A stretch of 64,000 nt of DNA, taken from the NCBI GenBank assembly GCA_019638185.1, contig JAHBUH010000008.1, positions 1 to 64,000 on the forward strand. Reading direction: 5' to 3'. Below are positions 55,907-63,942 of the stretch, piece after piece (within the stretch, counting starts at the first letter, position 1; each line of letters opens with the position of its first letter). The stretch is from Leadbetterella sp. (lineage in GTDB: Bacteria; Bacteroidota; Bacteroidia; Cytophagales; Spirosomataceae). The position numbers and the translations under genes are program-made. Below the pieces are notes generated by a model. It was not told the origin of the DNA and searched no databases. It saw nothing but the letters and a program-made list of their open reading frames with translations.

Positions 55907-58045
55907 ATGCAGAACAGTACTCAACAATCTTCAGTTGGTGTCTTGGAGCAGTTCGAATACGATAACAAAATCGTTAAGGCATTCCTTATCGCCTCCGTAG
56001 TTTACGGGGTGATCGGTATGCTGGTAGGGCTCACTCTGGCAATCCAGCTTTTTTTACCCGAGGCCAACTTTGAAAACCCGCATACCACTTTCGGAAGGCT
56101 CAGACCACTGCATACCAATGCCGTGATCTTTGCATTTGTGGGCAATGCCATGTTTGCCGGGATCTATCATTCCTCCCCCAGGCTCCTGAAGACGGCTATC
56201 TTCAGCAAAACCCTTTCCTGGATCCACTTCTGGGGCTGGCAGCTGATCATCCTGGCTGCAGCCATCACCCTTCCGTTGGGGTTGAGTACCAGTAAAGAAT
56301 ACGCTGAGCTGGAATGGCCCATTGACATCGCCATCACCGTGATCTGGGTCGTATTTGCCATTAACTTCTTCGGCACCGTGCTGAAGCGGAGGGAAAGGCA
56401 CATGTACGTGGCCATCTGGTTTTATATTGGTACCATCGTTACCGTGGCCCTGCTGCATATTGTTAACTCCCTGGCCCTGCCGGTAACACTCACCAAGAGT
56501 TACTCCATGTACGCCGGGGTGCAGGATGCGCTGGTCCAATGGTGGTACGGCCATAACGCCGTGGCCTTCTTCCTGACCACGCCTTACCTGGGCCTGATGT
56601 ACTACTACCTGCCGAAAGCCGCTAACCGACCCGTGTTTTCCTATAAACTTTCTATTATTCACTTCTGGTCCCTGATCTTCCTTTATATCTGGGCCGGCCC
56701 TCACCACCTGCTGTACACCTCGCTCCCTGACTGGGCACAGAGCCTGGGTACGGTATTCTCCGTTATGCTTCTGGCACCCTCCTGGGGGGGTATGCTGAAC
56801 GGTCTGCTGACCCTGAGAGGCGCCTGGGATAAGGTAAGGGAAGACCACATCCTGAAGTTCTTTGTGGTAGCCGTAACGGCTTACGGTATGGCCACTTTTG
56901 AGGGACCGATGCTTTCCCTTAAAAATGTGAGCGCCATAGCGCACTACACCGACTGGATCGTAGCGCACGTGCACATTGGTGCACTAGGCTGGAACGGCTT
57001 CATGATCTTCGGTATCCTCTACTACCTGGTTCCCAGAATGTGGAAAACCGAGATTTACTCCAAATCCCTTGCTAACCTTCACTTCTGGATAGGTACGCTG
57101 GGTATCATCTTCTATGCGCTTCCCCTGTACTGGGCCAGCCTTACCCAAAGCCTGATGTGGAAAGAATTTACAGCAGACGGCTTCCTGGCCTATCCTAACT
57201 TCCTGGAGACCGTTACGAAGATCGTTCCGCAATACATGATGCGGGCCGTGGGCGGTACCATGTACCTGACAGGTGTGTTTATCATGATCTATAACCTGGT
57301 GAAGACCGCTGCGCAGGGTTCATTTACAGAAACCGAATACTCGGAGGCCCCTGCTCTTCAGAAAAAAGTAAATATCATAGGCGGCGGCTGGCATACCGTG
57401 CTGGAACGCAAACCCATGATCTTCACCGCGCTGGCCCTGATAGTGGTAGTCATCGGGGGCCTGGTAGAGTTTGTACCTACTGCCCTGATCAAATCTAACG
57501 TGCCTACCATAGCCTCCGTAAAACCTTATACACCGCTGGAGCTGGAAGGAAGAGACATCTACATCCGCGAAGGCTGTGTGGGCTGTCACTCCCAGATGAT
57601 CCGTCCGTTCCGTGACGAGACCGAACGCTACGGGGAATACTCCAAAGCCGGCGAGTTTGTGTACGACAGGCCTTTCCTGTGGGGATCTAAACGTACCGGT
57701 CCGGATCTTCACCGGGTGGGTGGTAAATACCCCGACAGCTGGCACTTTAACCACATGCTGGACCCTACGTCTATGTCACCGGGCTCTATTATGCCTTCCT
57801 ACCCCTGGCTGGTAGATGACGATGCCGACTACAGCGATCTGCCTAAAAAGATCAAAGTCATGCGTCAGCTGGGCGTGCCGTACGAAGAGGGCTTTGAAGA
57901 GGAAGCCGTAGCCGATGCCCTGAAACAGGCCGAAAAGATCCGGAAGAGCCTGGAAAAAGATAAGATCAAAACCTCCAAGGAGAAAGAGATCATAGCGCTT
58001 ATTGCCTACTTGCAGAGATTGGGTACAGACATTAAACAAAAGTAA
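55907..58045 (+). CDS. ccoNO: cbb3-type cytochrome c oxidase, fused subunits I and II (CcoN-CcoO)
   Basis: High-affinity terminal oxidase core. Residues 1 to about 480 are the CcoN catalytic subunit with the haem and CuB His clusters (for example RPLHTNAVIFAFVGN, WYGHNAVAFFLTTPYLG, GPHHLLYT, VAHVHIGALGWNG). After a linker with one more membrane helix comes the CcoO part with its haem-c site C557-VG-C560-H561 (REGCVGCHSQMIRPF). The N-O fusion is usual in Bacteroidota. It is the first gene of the operon ccoNO-ccoQ-ccoP-ccoG-ccoH-tauE-like, probably under the operator at 55807-55826. Confidence 0.97.
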   Translation: MQNSTQQSSVGVLEQFEYDNKIVKAFLIASVVYGVIGMLVGLTLAIQLFLPEANFENPHTTFGRLRPLHTNAVIFAFVGNAMFAGIYHSSPRLLKTAIFSKTLSWIHFWGWQLIILAAAITLPLGLSTSKEYAELEWPIDIAITVIWVVFAINFFGTVLKRRERHMYVAIWFYIGTIVTVALLHIVNSLALPVTLTKSYSMYAGVQDALVQWWYGHNAVAFFLTTPYLGLMYYYLPKAANRPVFSYKLSIIHFWSLIFLYIWAGPHHLLYTSLPDWAQSLGTVFSVMLLAPSWGGMLNGLLTLRGAWDKVREDHILKFFVVAVTAYGMATFEGPMLSLKNVSAIAHYTDWIVAHVHIGALGWNGFMIFGILYYLVPRMWKTEIYSKSLANLHFWIGTLGIIFYALPLYWASLTQSLMWKEFTADGFLAYPNFLETVTKIVPQYMMRAVGGTMYLTGVFIMIYNLVKTAAQGSFTETEYSEAPALQKKVNIIGGGWHTVLERKPMIFTALALIVVVIGGLVEFVPTALIKSNVPTIASVKPYTPLELEGRDIYIREGCVGCHSQMIRPFRDETERYGEYSKAGEFVYDRPFLWGSKRTGPDLHRVGGKYPDSWHFNHMLDPTSMSPGSIMPSYPWLVDDDADYSDLPKKIKVMRQLGVPYEEGFEEEAVADALKQAEKIRKSLEKDKIKTSKEKEIIALIAYLQRLGTDIKQK

Positions 58046-58049
58046 GCTC

Positions 58050-58208
58050 ATGTTTAAACATTATTTCGAACAAATGGAGGGGGTAAGCATTTACCCCGTT
58101 TTCTCCCTGCTTATCTTCTTCCTTTTCTTTGTGGGCCTGGGAATCTACGTATTCTTCCTCGACAAGAAAACAGAGAAGCACATGGAAAATTTGCCTTTGG
58201 AAGATTAA
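58050..58208 (+). CDS. ccoQ: CcoQ/FixQ-like small cbb3 oxidase subunit
   Basis: 52-aa single-pass membrane protein. It starts with the ATG at 58050 (MFKHYFEQMEGVSIYP), has one helix (VFSLLIFFLFFVGLGIYVFFL) and ends with KHMENLPLED, the usual form of the Bacteroidota CcoQ. It lies 4 bp after ccoNO and 15 bp before ccoP. CcoQ stabilises the oxidase or helps to attach CcoP. Confidence 0.85.
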   Translation: MFKHYFEQMEGVSIYPVFSLLIFFLFFVGLGIYVFFLDKKTEKHMENLPLED

Positions 58209-58223
58209 AACCTTAAAAGAACT

Positions 58224-59033
58224 ATGGAAACCAAAATAAATTCTATTGAAGATCTTCTGCTGGTGATCCTGGTGATCCTCATGATCGGGATATCGTTAGT
58301 GCTGATCTTTGTGATCGCCCAGACTAACAATGCCACCAAACGGCTGATAGCCCATAAAACAGGACAGGAATACGAGGAGTTTGACTTAGGAAAATGGTGG
58401 AAGAAAATTAGCGGGACCACCGTCAGTGTAAAAGATGAAAAGGCCATCATGCTTCATCATGATTATGACGGGATCCGGGAGCTGGATAACCATTTACCCC
58501 CCTGGTGGGTGAATATGTTCTACCTGACCATCGTGTTCAGCGTGGTGTACATGCTGGTGTATCACGTATGGGATAAAGCGCCGCTGTCTGCGGAAGAATA
58601 TGAGCTGTCTATGGAAAAAGCCCGGAAGGAAATGGAAGTATATCAGCAGAAACAGGGGAACAGCATCGATGAAAAATCGGTGAAACTTACTCTGGATGAC
58701 GCCGGTGCCCTGGCTAACGGAAAGGCGATCTTCGATGCAAACTGCATGGCCTGTCACGGCACGGCCGGCGAAGGCACCGTAGGTCCTAACCTGACAGACG
58801 AATACTGGCTTCATGGAGGCTCTATTCACGATGTCTTCAAAACCATTAAATACGGTGTGCCCGAGAAAGGGATGATCTCGTGGCAGTCTACCATTAAGCC
58901 GAAAGACATGCAGGACGTAGCCAATTTTATTCTTTCACTTCAGGGTTCCAAGCCGGCTAACGGCAAGGCTCCGGAAGGAGAGAAATATGTAGCAGACGCT
59001 GCTGCAGTATCTGATTCTGCAGCTGTGCAGTAA
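58224..59033 (+). CDS. ccoP: cbb3-type oxidase subunit III, mono-haem (CcoP)
   Basis: 269 aa. Two membrane helices (about 10-31 and 97-113) flank an N-terminal cytoplasmic region, and a single cytochrome c domain has C174-MA-C177-H178 and the Met ligand region (GMISWQ). Proteobacterial CcoP has two haems; this one has one. The tail after the haem domain is Ala/Ser/Asp rich (ADAAAVSDSAAVQ). It passes electrons to the CcoNO core. Confidence 0.93.
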   Translation: METKINSIEDLLLVILVILMIGISLVLIFVIAQTNNATKRLIAHKTGQEYEEFDLGKWWKKISGTTVSVKDEKAIMLHHDYDGIRELDNHLPPWWVNMFYLTIVFSVVYMLVYHVWDKAPLSAEEYELSMEKARKEMEVYQQKQGNSIDEKSVKLTLDDAGALANGKAIFDANCMACHGTAGEGTVGPNLTDEYWLHGGSIHDVFKTIKYGVPEKGMISWQSTIKPKDMQDVANFILSLQGSKPANGKAPEGEKYVADAAAVSDSAAVQ

Positions 59034-59049
59034 GATAAATCAATATACT

Positions 59050-60459
59050 ATGGCGAATAATTTAGATTTTATCGACGAGGCCTATAGGGATGCTATAGGC
59101 ACCGTCGATAAAGACGGTAAAAGGATCTGGGCATTTCCTAAAAAACCAAGCGGGAATTATCACAACAAAAGAGTAATAGCCACGGTTATTTTTCTTTTGA
59201 TTTTCTTTTCTGTGCCCTTCATAAAAATCGGGGGCGCTCCTCTTCTCCAGATCAACATCTTCGAAAGAAGGTTCTACATTTTCGGACAGCTCTTTCTGCC
59301 CCAGGATTCCCTCGTTTTCAGCCTCGGCCTCATCACCTTCTTTGTATTCATTACCCTCTTTACAGTAGTCTACGGCAGAGTATGGTGCGGATGGGCCTGC
59401 CCCCAGACCATATTCATGGAAATGGTATTCCGGAAGATCGAATACTGGATAGACGGCGACAGGAAACAGCAGCAAAAGCTGGAAGAATCTCCCTGGAACC
59501 GGGAAAAAATCATGAAGCGATCCCTGAAATACTTCATTTTCATGCTGATCTCGGTGATCATTGCCCACACGGCCATGGCCTACCTCATCGGGGTGGAGGA
59601 AGTAAAAAAACTGGTCACCCATTCCCCCGCTGAAAACCTGACCGGCTTTATCAGCCTGGTGGCTTTCACGGCTATTTTCTTTTTTGTATTTACCCGTCTC
59701 CGTGAGCAGGTGTGCATCGCCATCTGCCCCTATGGCCGACTTCAGGGCGTGCTGGTGGGCCGGAATACCATGAACGTGATCTACGACTGGGTACGGGGTG
59801 AGCCCCGTGGCCGGATGAAAAAAGGGGAGATTGATACGGGTAAGGGCGACTGCATCGACTGTAAGCTATGCGTGCAGGTATGCCCTACGAACATCGATAT
59901 CCGGAACGGTATCCAGCTGGAATGTGTCAACTGTACGGCCTGTATCGATGCCTGTGACGACGTCATGGAGAAGATCCACAAGCCCAAGGGACTCATCACT
60001 TTCGGGTCTACGGAAAGTATTGAGACCAATACCCCCTTCCGGATCTCCACCCGGGCCATCGGCTACTCGGTGGTGCTTCTCCTGCTGATTGCGGTAGAGG
60101 TCTTTATACTGGCCGGCCGGAGCCAGGTAGAAGCCACCATCCTGCGGGTACCGGGACAGCTCTACCAGGAAATGCCCGATAACCGCCTGAGTAACCTCTA
60201 CAACGCCCAGGTCCTGAATAAGTCCAAAGAAGACATGACGCTGTCGTTTGAACTGGAAGACCCGGCCGGAAAGATCAGGCTGGTGGGCAACAAGCAGTCG
60301 GTTACCGTAGCCTCCGGCCAGAAAGCCGAAGTGGTCTTCTTTATTGAAATGGATAAATCAGCCATCAAAAAGCGGAAAACTGAGCTGGAAATCAACATCC
60401 GTGAGGGAGATAAAGTGGTGGAAACCGTGGAAACCACATTCTTAGGATACACCAATTAA
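59050..60459 (+). CDS. ccoG: cbb3 oxidase accessory protein CcoG (FixG/RdxA)
   Basis: Polyferredoxin-like membrane protein, 469 aa. It has an N-terminal helix, WCGWACPQT (a reduced metal site seen in CcoG), four to five membrane helices, two [4Fe-4S] motifs (CIDCKLCVQVCP and CVNCTACIDACD) and a C-terminal immunoglobulin-like periplasmic domain (about 375-469). CcoG is known to act in copper reduction during cbb3 assembly. It starts 16 bp after ccoP. Confidence 0.94.
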   Translation: MANNLDFIDEAYRDAIGTVDKDGKRIWAFPKKPSGNYHNKRVIATVIFLLIFFSVPFIKIGGAPLLQINIFERRFYIFGQLFLPQDSLVFSLGLITFFVFITLFTVVYGRVWCGWACPQTIFMEMVFRKIEYWIDGDRKQQQKLEESPWNREKIMKRSLKYFIFMLISVIIAHTAMAYLIGVEEVKKLVTHSPAENLTGFISLVAFTAIFFFVFTRLREQVCIAICPYGRLQGVLVGRNTMNVIYDWVRGEPRGRMKKGEIDTGKGDCIDCKLCVQVCPTNIDIRNGIQLECVNCTACIDACDDVMEKIHKPKGLITFGSTESIETNTPFRISTRAIGYSVVLLLLIAVEVFILAGRSQVEATILRVPGQLYQEMPDNRLSNLYNAQVLNKSKEDMTLSFELEDPAGKIRLVGNKQSVTVASGQKAEVVFFIEMDKSAIKKRKTELEINIREGDKVVETVETTFLGYTN

Positions 60460-60466
60460 TAACGAT

Positions 60467-60898
60467 ATGAATTTCGGACATAAAATAGCAGTAGTTTTCA
60501 CCCTTTTTGTGGTGTTTATCATATCCATGGTTACTTTTTGTATAAAGCAGGAAGACATCTTCCTGGTGAGTAGTGATTATTACAAAAAGGAGATCGCCTA
60601 CCAGGATGAGATCGATAAGCGCAGTAACACCCTTGCGCTTACCCGGCCGGTCAGGATCGTCAAAGATGACGGCTCGCTGACCTTTGAGTTCCCGGAAGAA
60701 TTGCAGGGGGCGTCAGGAGAGATTCATTTTTACCGTCCGTCAGACGCTAAGCTCGACTTCAAAGTACCGGTGCGTATCACGCCTGACCACACCCAGAAAG
60801 TGCCTGTCAGCAGCCTGGTCAAAGGCCAGTGGGTGGTGAAGATGGAATGGTCTAAAGATGGCAAAAACTACCTCAAAGAGGAGAAAATTATCTTATAA
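60467..60898 (+). CDS. ccoH: FixH/CcoH-family cbb3 assembly protein
   Basis: 143 aa, with one N-terminal membrane helix (IAVVFTLFVVFIISMVTFCI) and a periplasmic beta-rich domain (ELQGASGEIHFYRPSDAK). This is the usual FixH arrangement. It lies 7 bp after ccoG and its stop codon directly abuts the GTG start of the next gene. It assists oxidase assembly. Confidence 0.85.
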   Translation: MNFGHKIAVVFTLFVVFIISMVTFCIKQEDIFLVSSDYYKKEIAYQDEIDKRSNTLALTRPVRIVKDDGSLTFEFPEELQGASGEIHFYRPSDAKLDFKVPVRITPDHTQKVPVSSLVKGQWVVKMEWSKDGKNYLKEEKIIL

Positions 60899-61579
60899 GT
60901 GGTCTATTCAGCCTTTATACTGGGGTTTTTAGGTAGCCTGCACTGCTTTGGCATGTGCGGGCCCCTCAGCCTCTTACTCCCTGCCCATAGAAACCGTTAC
61001 CTGGCAGGAAGGCTGATCTATAATACCGGGCGTATCACTACCTACGCCCTCCTGGGCCTGCTCACCGGCATCCTGGGAGAGCAGGCAGGCTTCGTGATTC
61101 CCCAAAAAATCCTGTTTATAGCATTAGGGGCCGTTTTACTGCTGTATCTCCTGCTGCCGGCCAGGTGGAAAAACCGTCTCAGTGTAATGTCACCGGTAGT
61201 TAAAACAGCTTCCCTGGCCCGGCGGTCCATGGGCCGGCTGAGCAAGAAACACGGGATGCCGGTTCAGTTTGGCTTCGGAATGATTAACGGGCTTATTCCC
61301 TGCGGGCTGGTCTACGCCGCCCTCAGCGGGTCTTTTCTCACGGCCGGGATTACCGAAGGGGTGCTTTTTATGGTCTTTTTTGGCCTGGGCACCCTGCCCA
61401 TGATGATGAGCTTCGGCATGATCGGCAAGTACCTCCCGGCCTTCCTGCAGGTGAAGCCTAAGCTGATCTACACCGTTTCTTACCTGGTTATGGCTGTTTT
61501 CTTCCTATACAAAGGTGTTCAGCTCCCGGTCAGCCACTATGCTAACAGCCACGGCATGACCATCTGCCGCACCCCTTAA
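60899..61579 (+). CDS. TauE/SafE (DsbD-like) membrane protein, cbb3 assembly-associated
   Basis: 226-aa protein with about six membrane helices. The start is GTG at 60899, immediately after the ccoH stop. The first helix carries LGSLHCFGMCGPL (H15, C16, M19, C20), a potential copper-binding set found in the sulfite-exporter TauE/SafE-like proteins beside cbb3 genes; a second Cys (NGLIPCGLVYAA) lies in a later helix. Role inferred: copper handling or redox in oxidase maturation. Its end overlaps the stop of the convergent response-regulator gene by 4 bp. Confidence 0.83.
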   Translation: MVYSAFILGFLGSLHCFGMCGPLSLLLPAHRNRYLAGRLIYNTGRITTYALLGLLTGILGEQAGFVIPQKILFIALGAVLLLYLLLPARWKNRLSVMSPVVKTASLARRSMGRLSKKHGMPVQFGFGMINGLIPCGLVYAALSGSFLTAGITEGVLFMVFFGLGTLPMMMSFGMIGKYLPAFLQVKPKLIYTVSYLVMAVFFLYKGVQLPVSHYANSHGMTICRTP

Positions 61580-62613
61580 TTCCGCATATTCCGGAGTTTG
61601 TCCTGTTCCAGGAGAGAAATCTTCCCGGAAGAAATATCGATCAGTTTCTCGTCCTTAAAATCCGAGAGCGTCCGGATGGCGGTTTCCAGTGAAGTACCGG
61701 CCTTTGAAGCCAGATCCTCCCGGCTTACCTTCAGGGAGTCGCCCGGGGTTTTGAAAAACAGCAGTAAAGCCTCTGACACCCGTTTACGCACCGAATTATA
61801 GGCCAGCTTGATCAGCTCCGACTCAATGGTCTGTATATTTTTAGAGATCAGCTGAATGAACTTCAGCGAAACGGAGGGGTTCCGCAGGATCAGATCGGAA
61901 AAGATCTTCCTCGGGATCAGCACCACTTTACAGTCTTCCAGGGCAGAAAGGGTCTCGCTGAAATTACTCTCCCGGATCAGGTCGGTATACCCTATAAAAT
62001 CTCCCTCACTGTAGAGGTTGATGATCAGCTCCTTCCCGTTTTCATTGGTCTTGAATGATTTGGCTTTGCCCGACTGCAGGTAATACAGGTATAGCGGGTA
62101 ATCCCCTTCCCGGTAAATTTCAGTCTTCTTCTTGTAATCGCGGATTTCCCGGTTTTCGATCAGGCTCCGGAGGGCTTTTTCTCCCTCAGCATCTGACACC
62201 AGCTGATCCAGCCCGTTCATATCTTTGGAATACTCCTTGCGCAGCAGTTCTTTTTTCTTCAGGCGGCTGCGGATGGCATTGATCAGCTCCACATCCTCAA
62301 AGGGCTTGGTGATATAATCGTCGGCCCCCATTTCCATCCCCTTCCGGAAGTCCATCCGCTCCGCTTTGGCAGTCAGGAAAATAAAGGGGATATCGGCGGT
62401 TTTTGACTCCTTGGAAAGGAAATACAAAACGGTATAGCCATCCATCACCGGCATCATGATATCGCAGACGATCAGGTCCGGAACTTCCTCCCGGGCTATG
62501 TCCAGGCCGTCTTTGCCATTAGCGGCCGTTAAAACTTCAAAGCCATCCAGCTCCAGGATCTCGCAGATATTCTCCCGGATCTCTTCGTTATCTTCTATCA
62601 GTAATATTCTCAT
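61576..62613 (-). CDS. Response regulator with REC - cNMP-binding - CRP/FNR HTH architecture
   Basis: 345 aa. Residues about 1-122 are a receiver domain (E7, D8, phosphoacceptor D51 in LIVCDIMMPVMDG, and FLTAKAE). Residues about 150-260 are a cyclic-nucleotide-binding-type effector fold (IYREGDYPLYLYYLQSGKAK, ELIINLYSEGDFIGYTDLI). The rest is a CRP-type winged helix (VSREDLASKAGTSLETAIRTL) with the Glu and Arg of the recognition helix that in CRP and FNR read the TGA core. There is no FNR-type N-terminal Cys cluster. The gene lies 12 bp after the PAS kinase. I infer that phosphorylation controls binding to ATGAC-N4-GTCAT. Confidence 0.9.
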   Translation of the reverse strand: MRILLIEDNEEIRENICEILELDGFEVLTAANGKDGLDIAREEVPDLIVCDIMMPVMDGYTVLYFLSKESKTADIPFIFLTAKAERMDFRKGMEMGADDYITKPFEDVELINAIRSRLKKKELLRKEYSKDMNGLDQLVSDAEGEKALRSLIENREIRDYKKKTEIYREGDYPLYLYYLQSGKAKSFKTNENGKELIINLYSEGDFIGYTDLIRESNFSETLSALEDCKVVLIPRKIFSDLILRNPSVSLKFIQLISKNIQTIESELIKLAYNSVRKRVSEALLLFFKTPGDSLKVSREDLASKAGTSLETAIRTLSDFKDEKLIDISSGKISLLEQDKLRNMRN

Positions 62614-62625
62614 TATTTCAAAAAA

Positions 62626-63837
62626 TTAGCTTTGAGGAATAGTCACCATAAATTCGGTTCCTACATTTTCCGTACTTTCAAAGGTGACGGTGCCCTGTAA
62701 TAAGGATACATAATGGCTAACAATACTCAGGCCCAATCCCGTTCCCTGGATCTCGCCGGCATTACTCATCCGGTAAAAACGCTCAAAAACCCGCTTGTGC
62801 TCTTCAGCCGGTATCCCTATTCCTTCATCTTTCACTTTCAGCACCAGTTGACCGTTTTCAATCACCGAAGCCAGCACGATGGTCTTGCCGCTCCCTGAAA
62901 ACTTAATGGCATTGGAAAGCAGGTTAATCAGGATATTCGTGATCAGCCGCGGGTCTGACTTAAAGGTAATAGGCCCCGAATGCGTGCGGGTGATCACCTG
63001 GTTCTTTTTCATCAGAGGAAGCATCTGGTTATAAACCTCCTCCAGCAGGATATCTACCCGGAGGGTCTCTGCGGCAATGATCACCTTGCCTTCTTCCAGG
63101 CGGTTAAGTGACAGGAAGTCGTTTAGGATCTCCGTCAGGTTCCGCACCGCCGTTTTGATCCGGTGAATATGGCGGTCACGCTTTTCGATCTCGTTCAGGT
63201 TACCATATTTTTCTACCAGGGATAAGGACGAAAGGATAGTGGCCAGGGGGGTTCGGAACTCATGCGAAGCGATAGACACGAACCGGCTCTTCATGGAACC
63301 CAGCTCCTGCTCCCGCCTCAGAGCCTCATCCAGATCATTCTTGATCGTTTCGAGGCTCTGGATCGTAGTCCGCAAATCAAGTGTTCTTTCTTCCACTTCT
63401 TTTTCCAGTTCGTCTTTATAAGCTATTAGTCGCATTTCCGCTTCCTTCCTTACACTGATATCAATCACAAAAGCGATCACAAAATTTCCATCACTGTTGG
63501 AAAAAGGGCTGAGGCTGATCTCTATGGGAAACTCCGAACCATCCTGACGAAGCCCGTAAAGATCCCGGCCCAGCCCCATAGAGCGGGCCTTAGCCTCCCC
63601 GTGAAAACGCCTCCGGTGCCCTGCATGTGACCCGCGGTATCGCATAGGGATCAGATCCTCTATCTTCCGTCCGGCCAGGGTATGCTCAGGGTAACCGAAA
63701 ATTTTTTCAGCACTGGGATTGGCCCTGATGATCTCGCCCCTTTCATCTACAATGAAAATCCCTTCAGTGGTATACTTGAAGATTCCTTCCGAAGGGTCTG
63801 AATAATTCTTTTGACTCATTGTCACCTGTTTGATCAT
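62626..63837 (-). CDS. Soluble PAS histidine kinase, FixL-like
   Basis: Cytosolic kinase. The start is taken as ATG at 63837 (MIKQVTMSQ); a GTG at 63855 would add six residues and another ATG lies at 63819. Numbering here is from the GTG. The PAS domain (about 22-135) has RYRGSH77AGHRRRF and SMGLGR97, which align without gaps to the haem-ligand His and distal Arg of FixL, 20 residues apart, and continue with RQDGSEFPIEI. A coiled coil (135-190), the H box SH197EFRTPLATILSSL and a HATPase domain (NLLSNAIKFSG, DEGIGIP, GTGLGLSIV) follow. There are no membrane helices. It forms an operon with the REC-CRP regulator. Confidence 0.9.
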   Translation of the reverse strand: MIKQVTMSQKNYSDPSEGIFKYTTEGIFIVDERGEIIRANPSAEKIFGYPEHTLAGRKIEDLIPMRYRGSHAGHRRRFHGEAKARSMGLGRDLYGLRQDGSEFPIEISLSPFSNSDGNFVIAFVIDISVRKEAEMRLIAYKDELEKEVEERTLDLRTTIQSLETIKNDLDEALRREQELGSMKSRFVSIASHEFRTPLATILSSLSLVEKYGNLNEIEKRDRHIHRIKTAVRNLTEILNDFLSLNRLEEGKVIIAAETLRVDILLEEVYNQMLPLMKKNQVITRTHSGPITFKSDPRLITNILINLLSNAIKFSGSGKTIVLASVIENGQLVLKVKDEGIGIPAEEHKRVFERFYRMSNAGEIQGTGLGLSIVSHYVSLLQGTVTFESTENVGTEFMVTIPQS

Positions 63838-63872
63838 GAAGCCAATAAACTCCACAAATTTATTTGAATCCG

Positions 63873-63880
63873 CAAAGTTA
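63873..63880 (-). promoter_or_regulatory. -7 element of the PAS kinase operon
   Basis: TAACTTTG on the minus strand is an exact match to TAnnTTTG, about 36 bp before the ATG at 63837. Its first base (63880) is 52.5 bp from the centre of the operator at 63923-63942. No TTTG is found at -33, so activation by a bound regulator is likely. Confidence 0.65.
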
Positions 63881-63922
63881 TAAAATGATGCTTATCATTC
63901 CCGGCGCGCAGAAAAGTAGAGA

Positions 63923-63942
63923 AACATGACCAATGTCATGTT
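63923..63942. promoter_or_regulatory. Palindromic operator copy 2, upstream of the PAS kinase operon
   Basis: A 20-bp perfect-arm palindrome: AACATGAC, spacer CAAT, GTCATGTT. It is 19/20 identical to the copy upstream of ccoNO. It sits before the kinase promoter (minus strand) and, being near the window end, may also serve a gene to the right. Confidence 0.75.
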
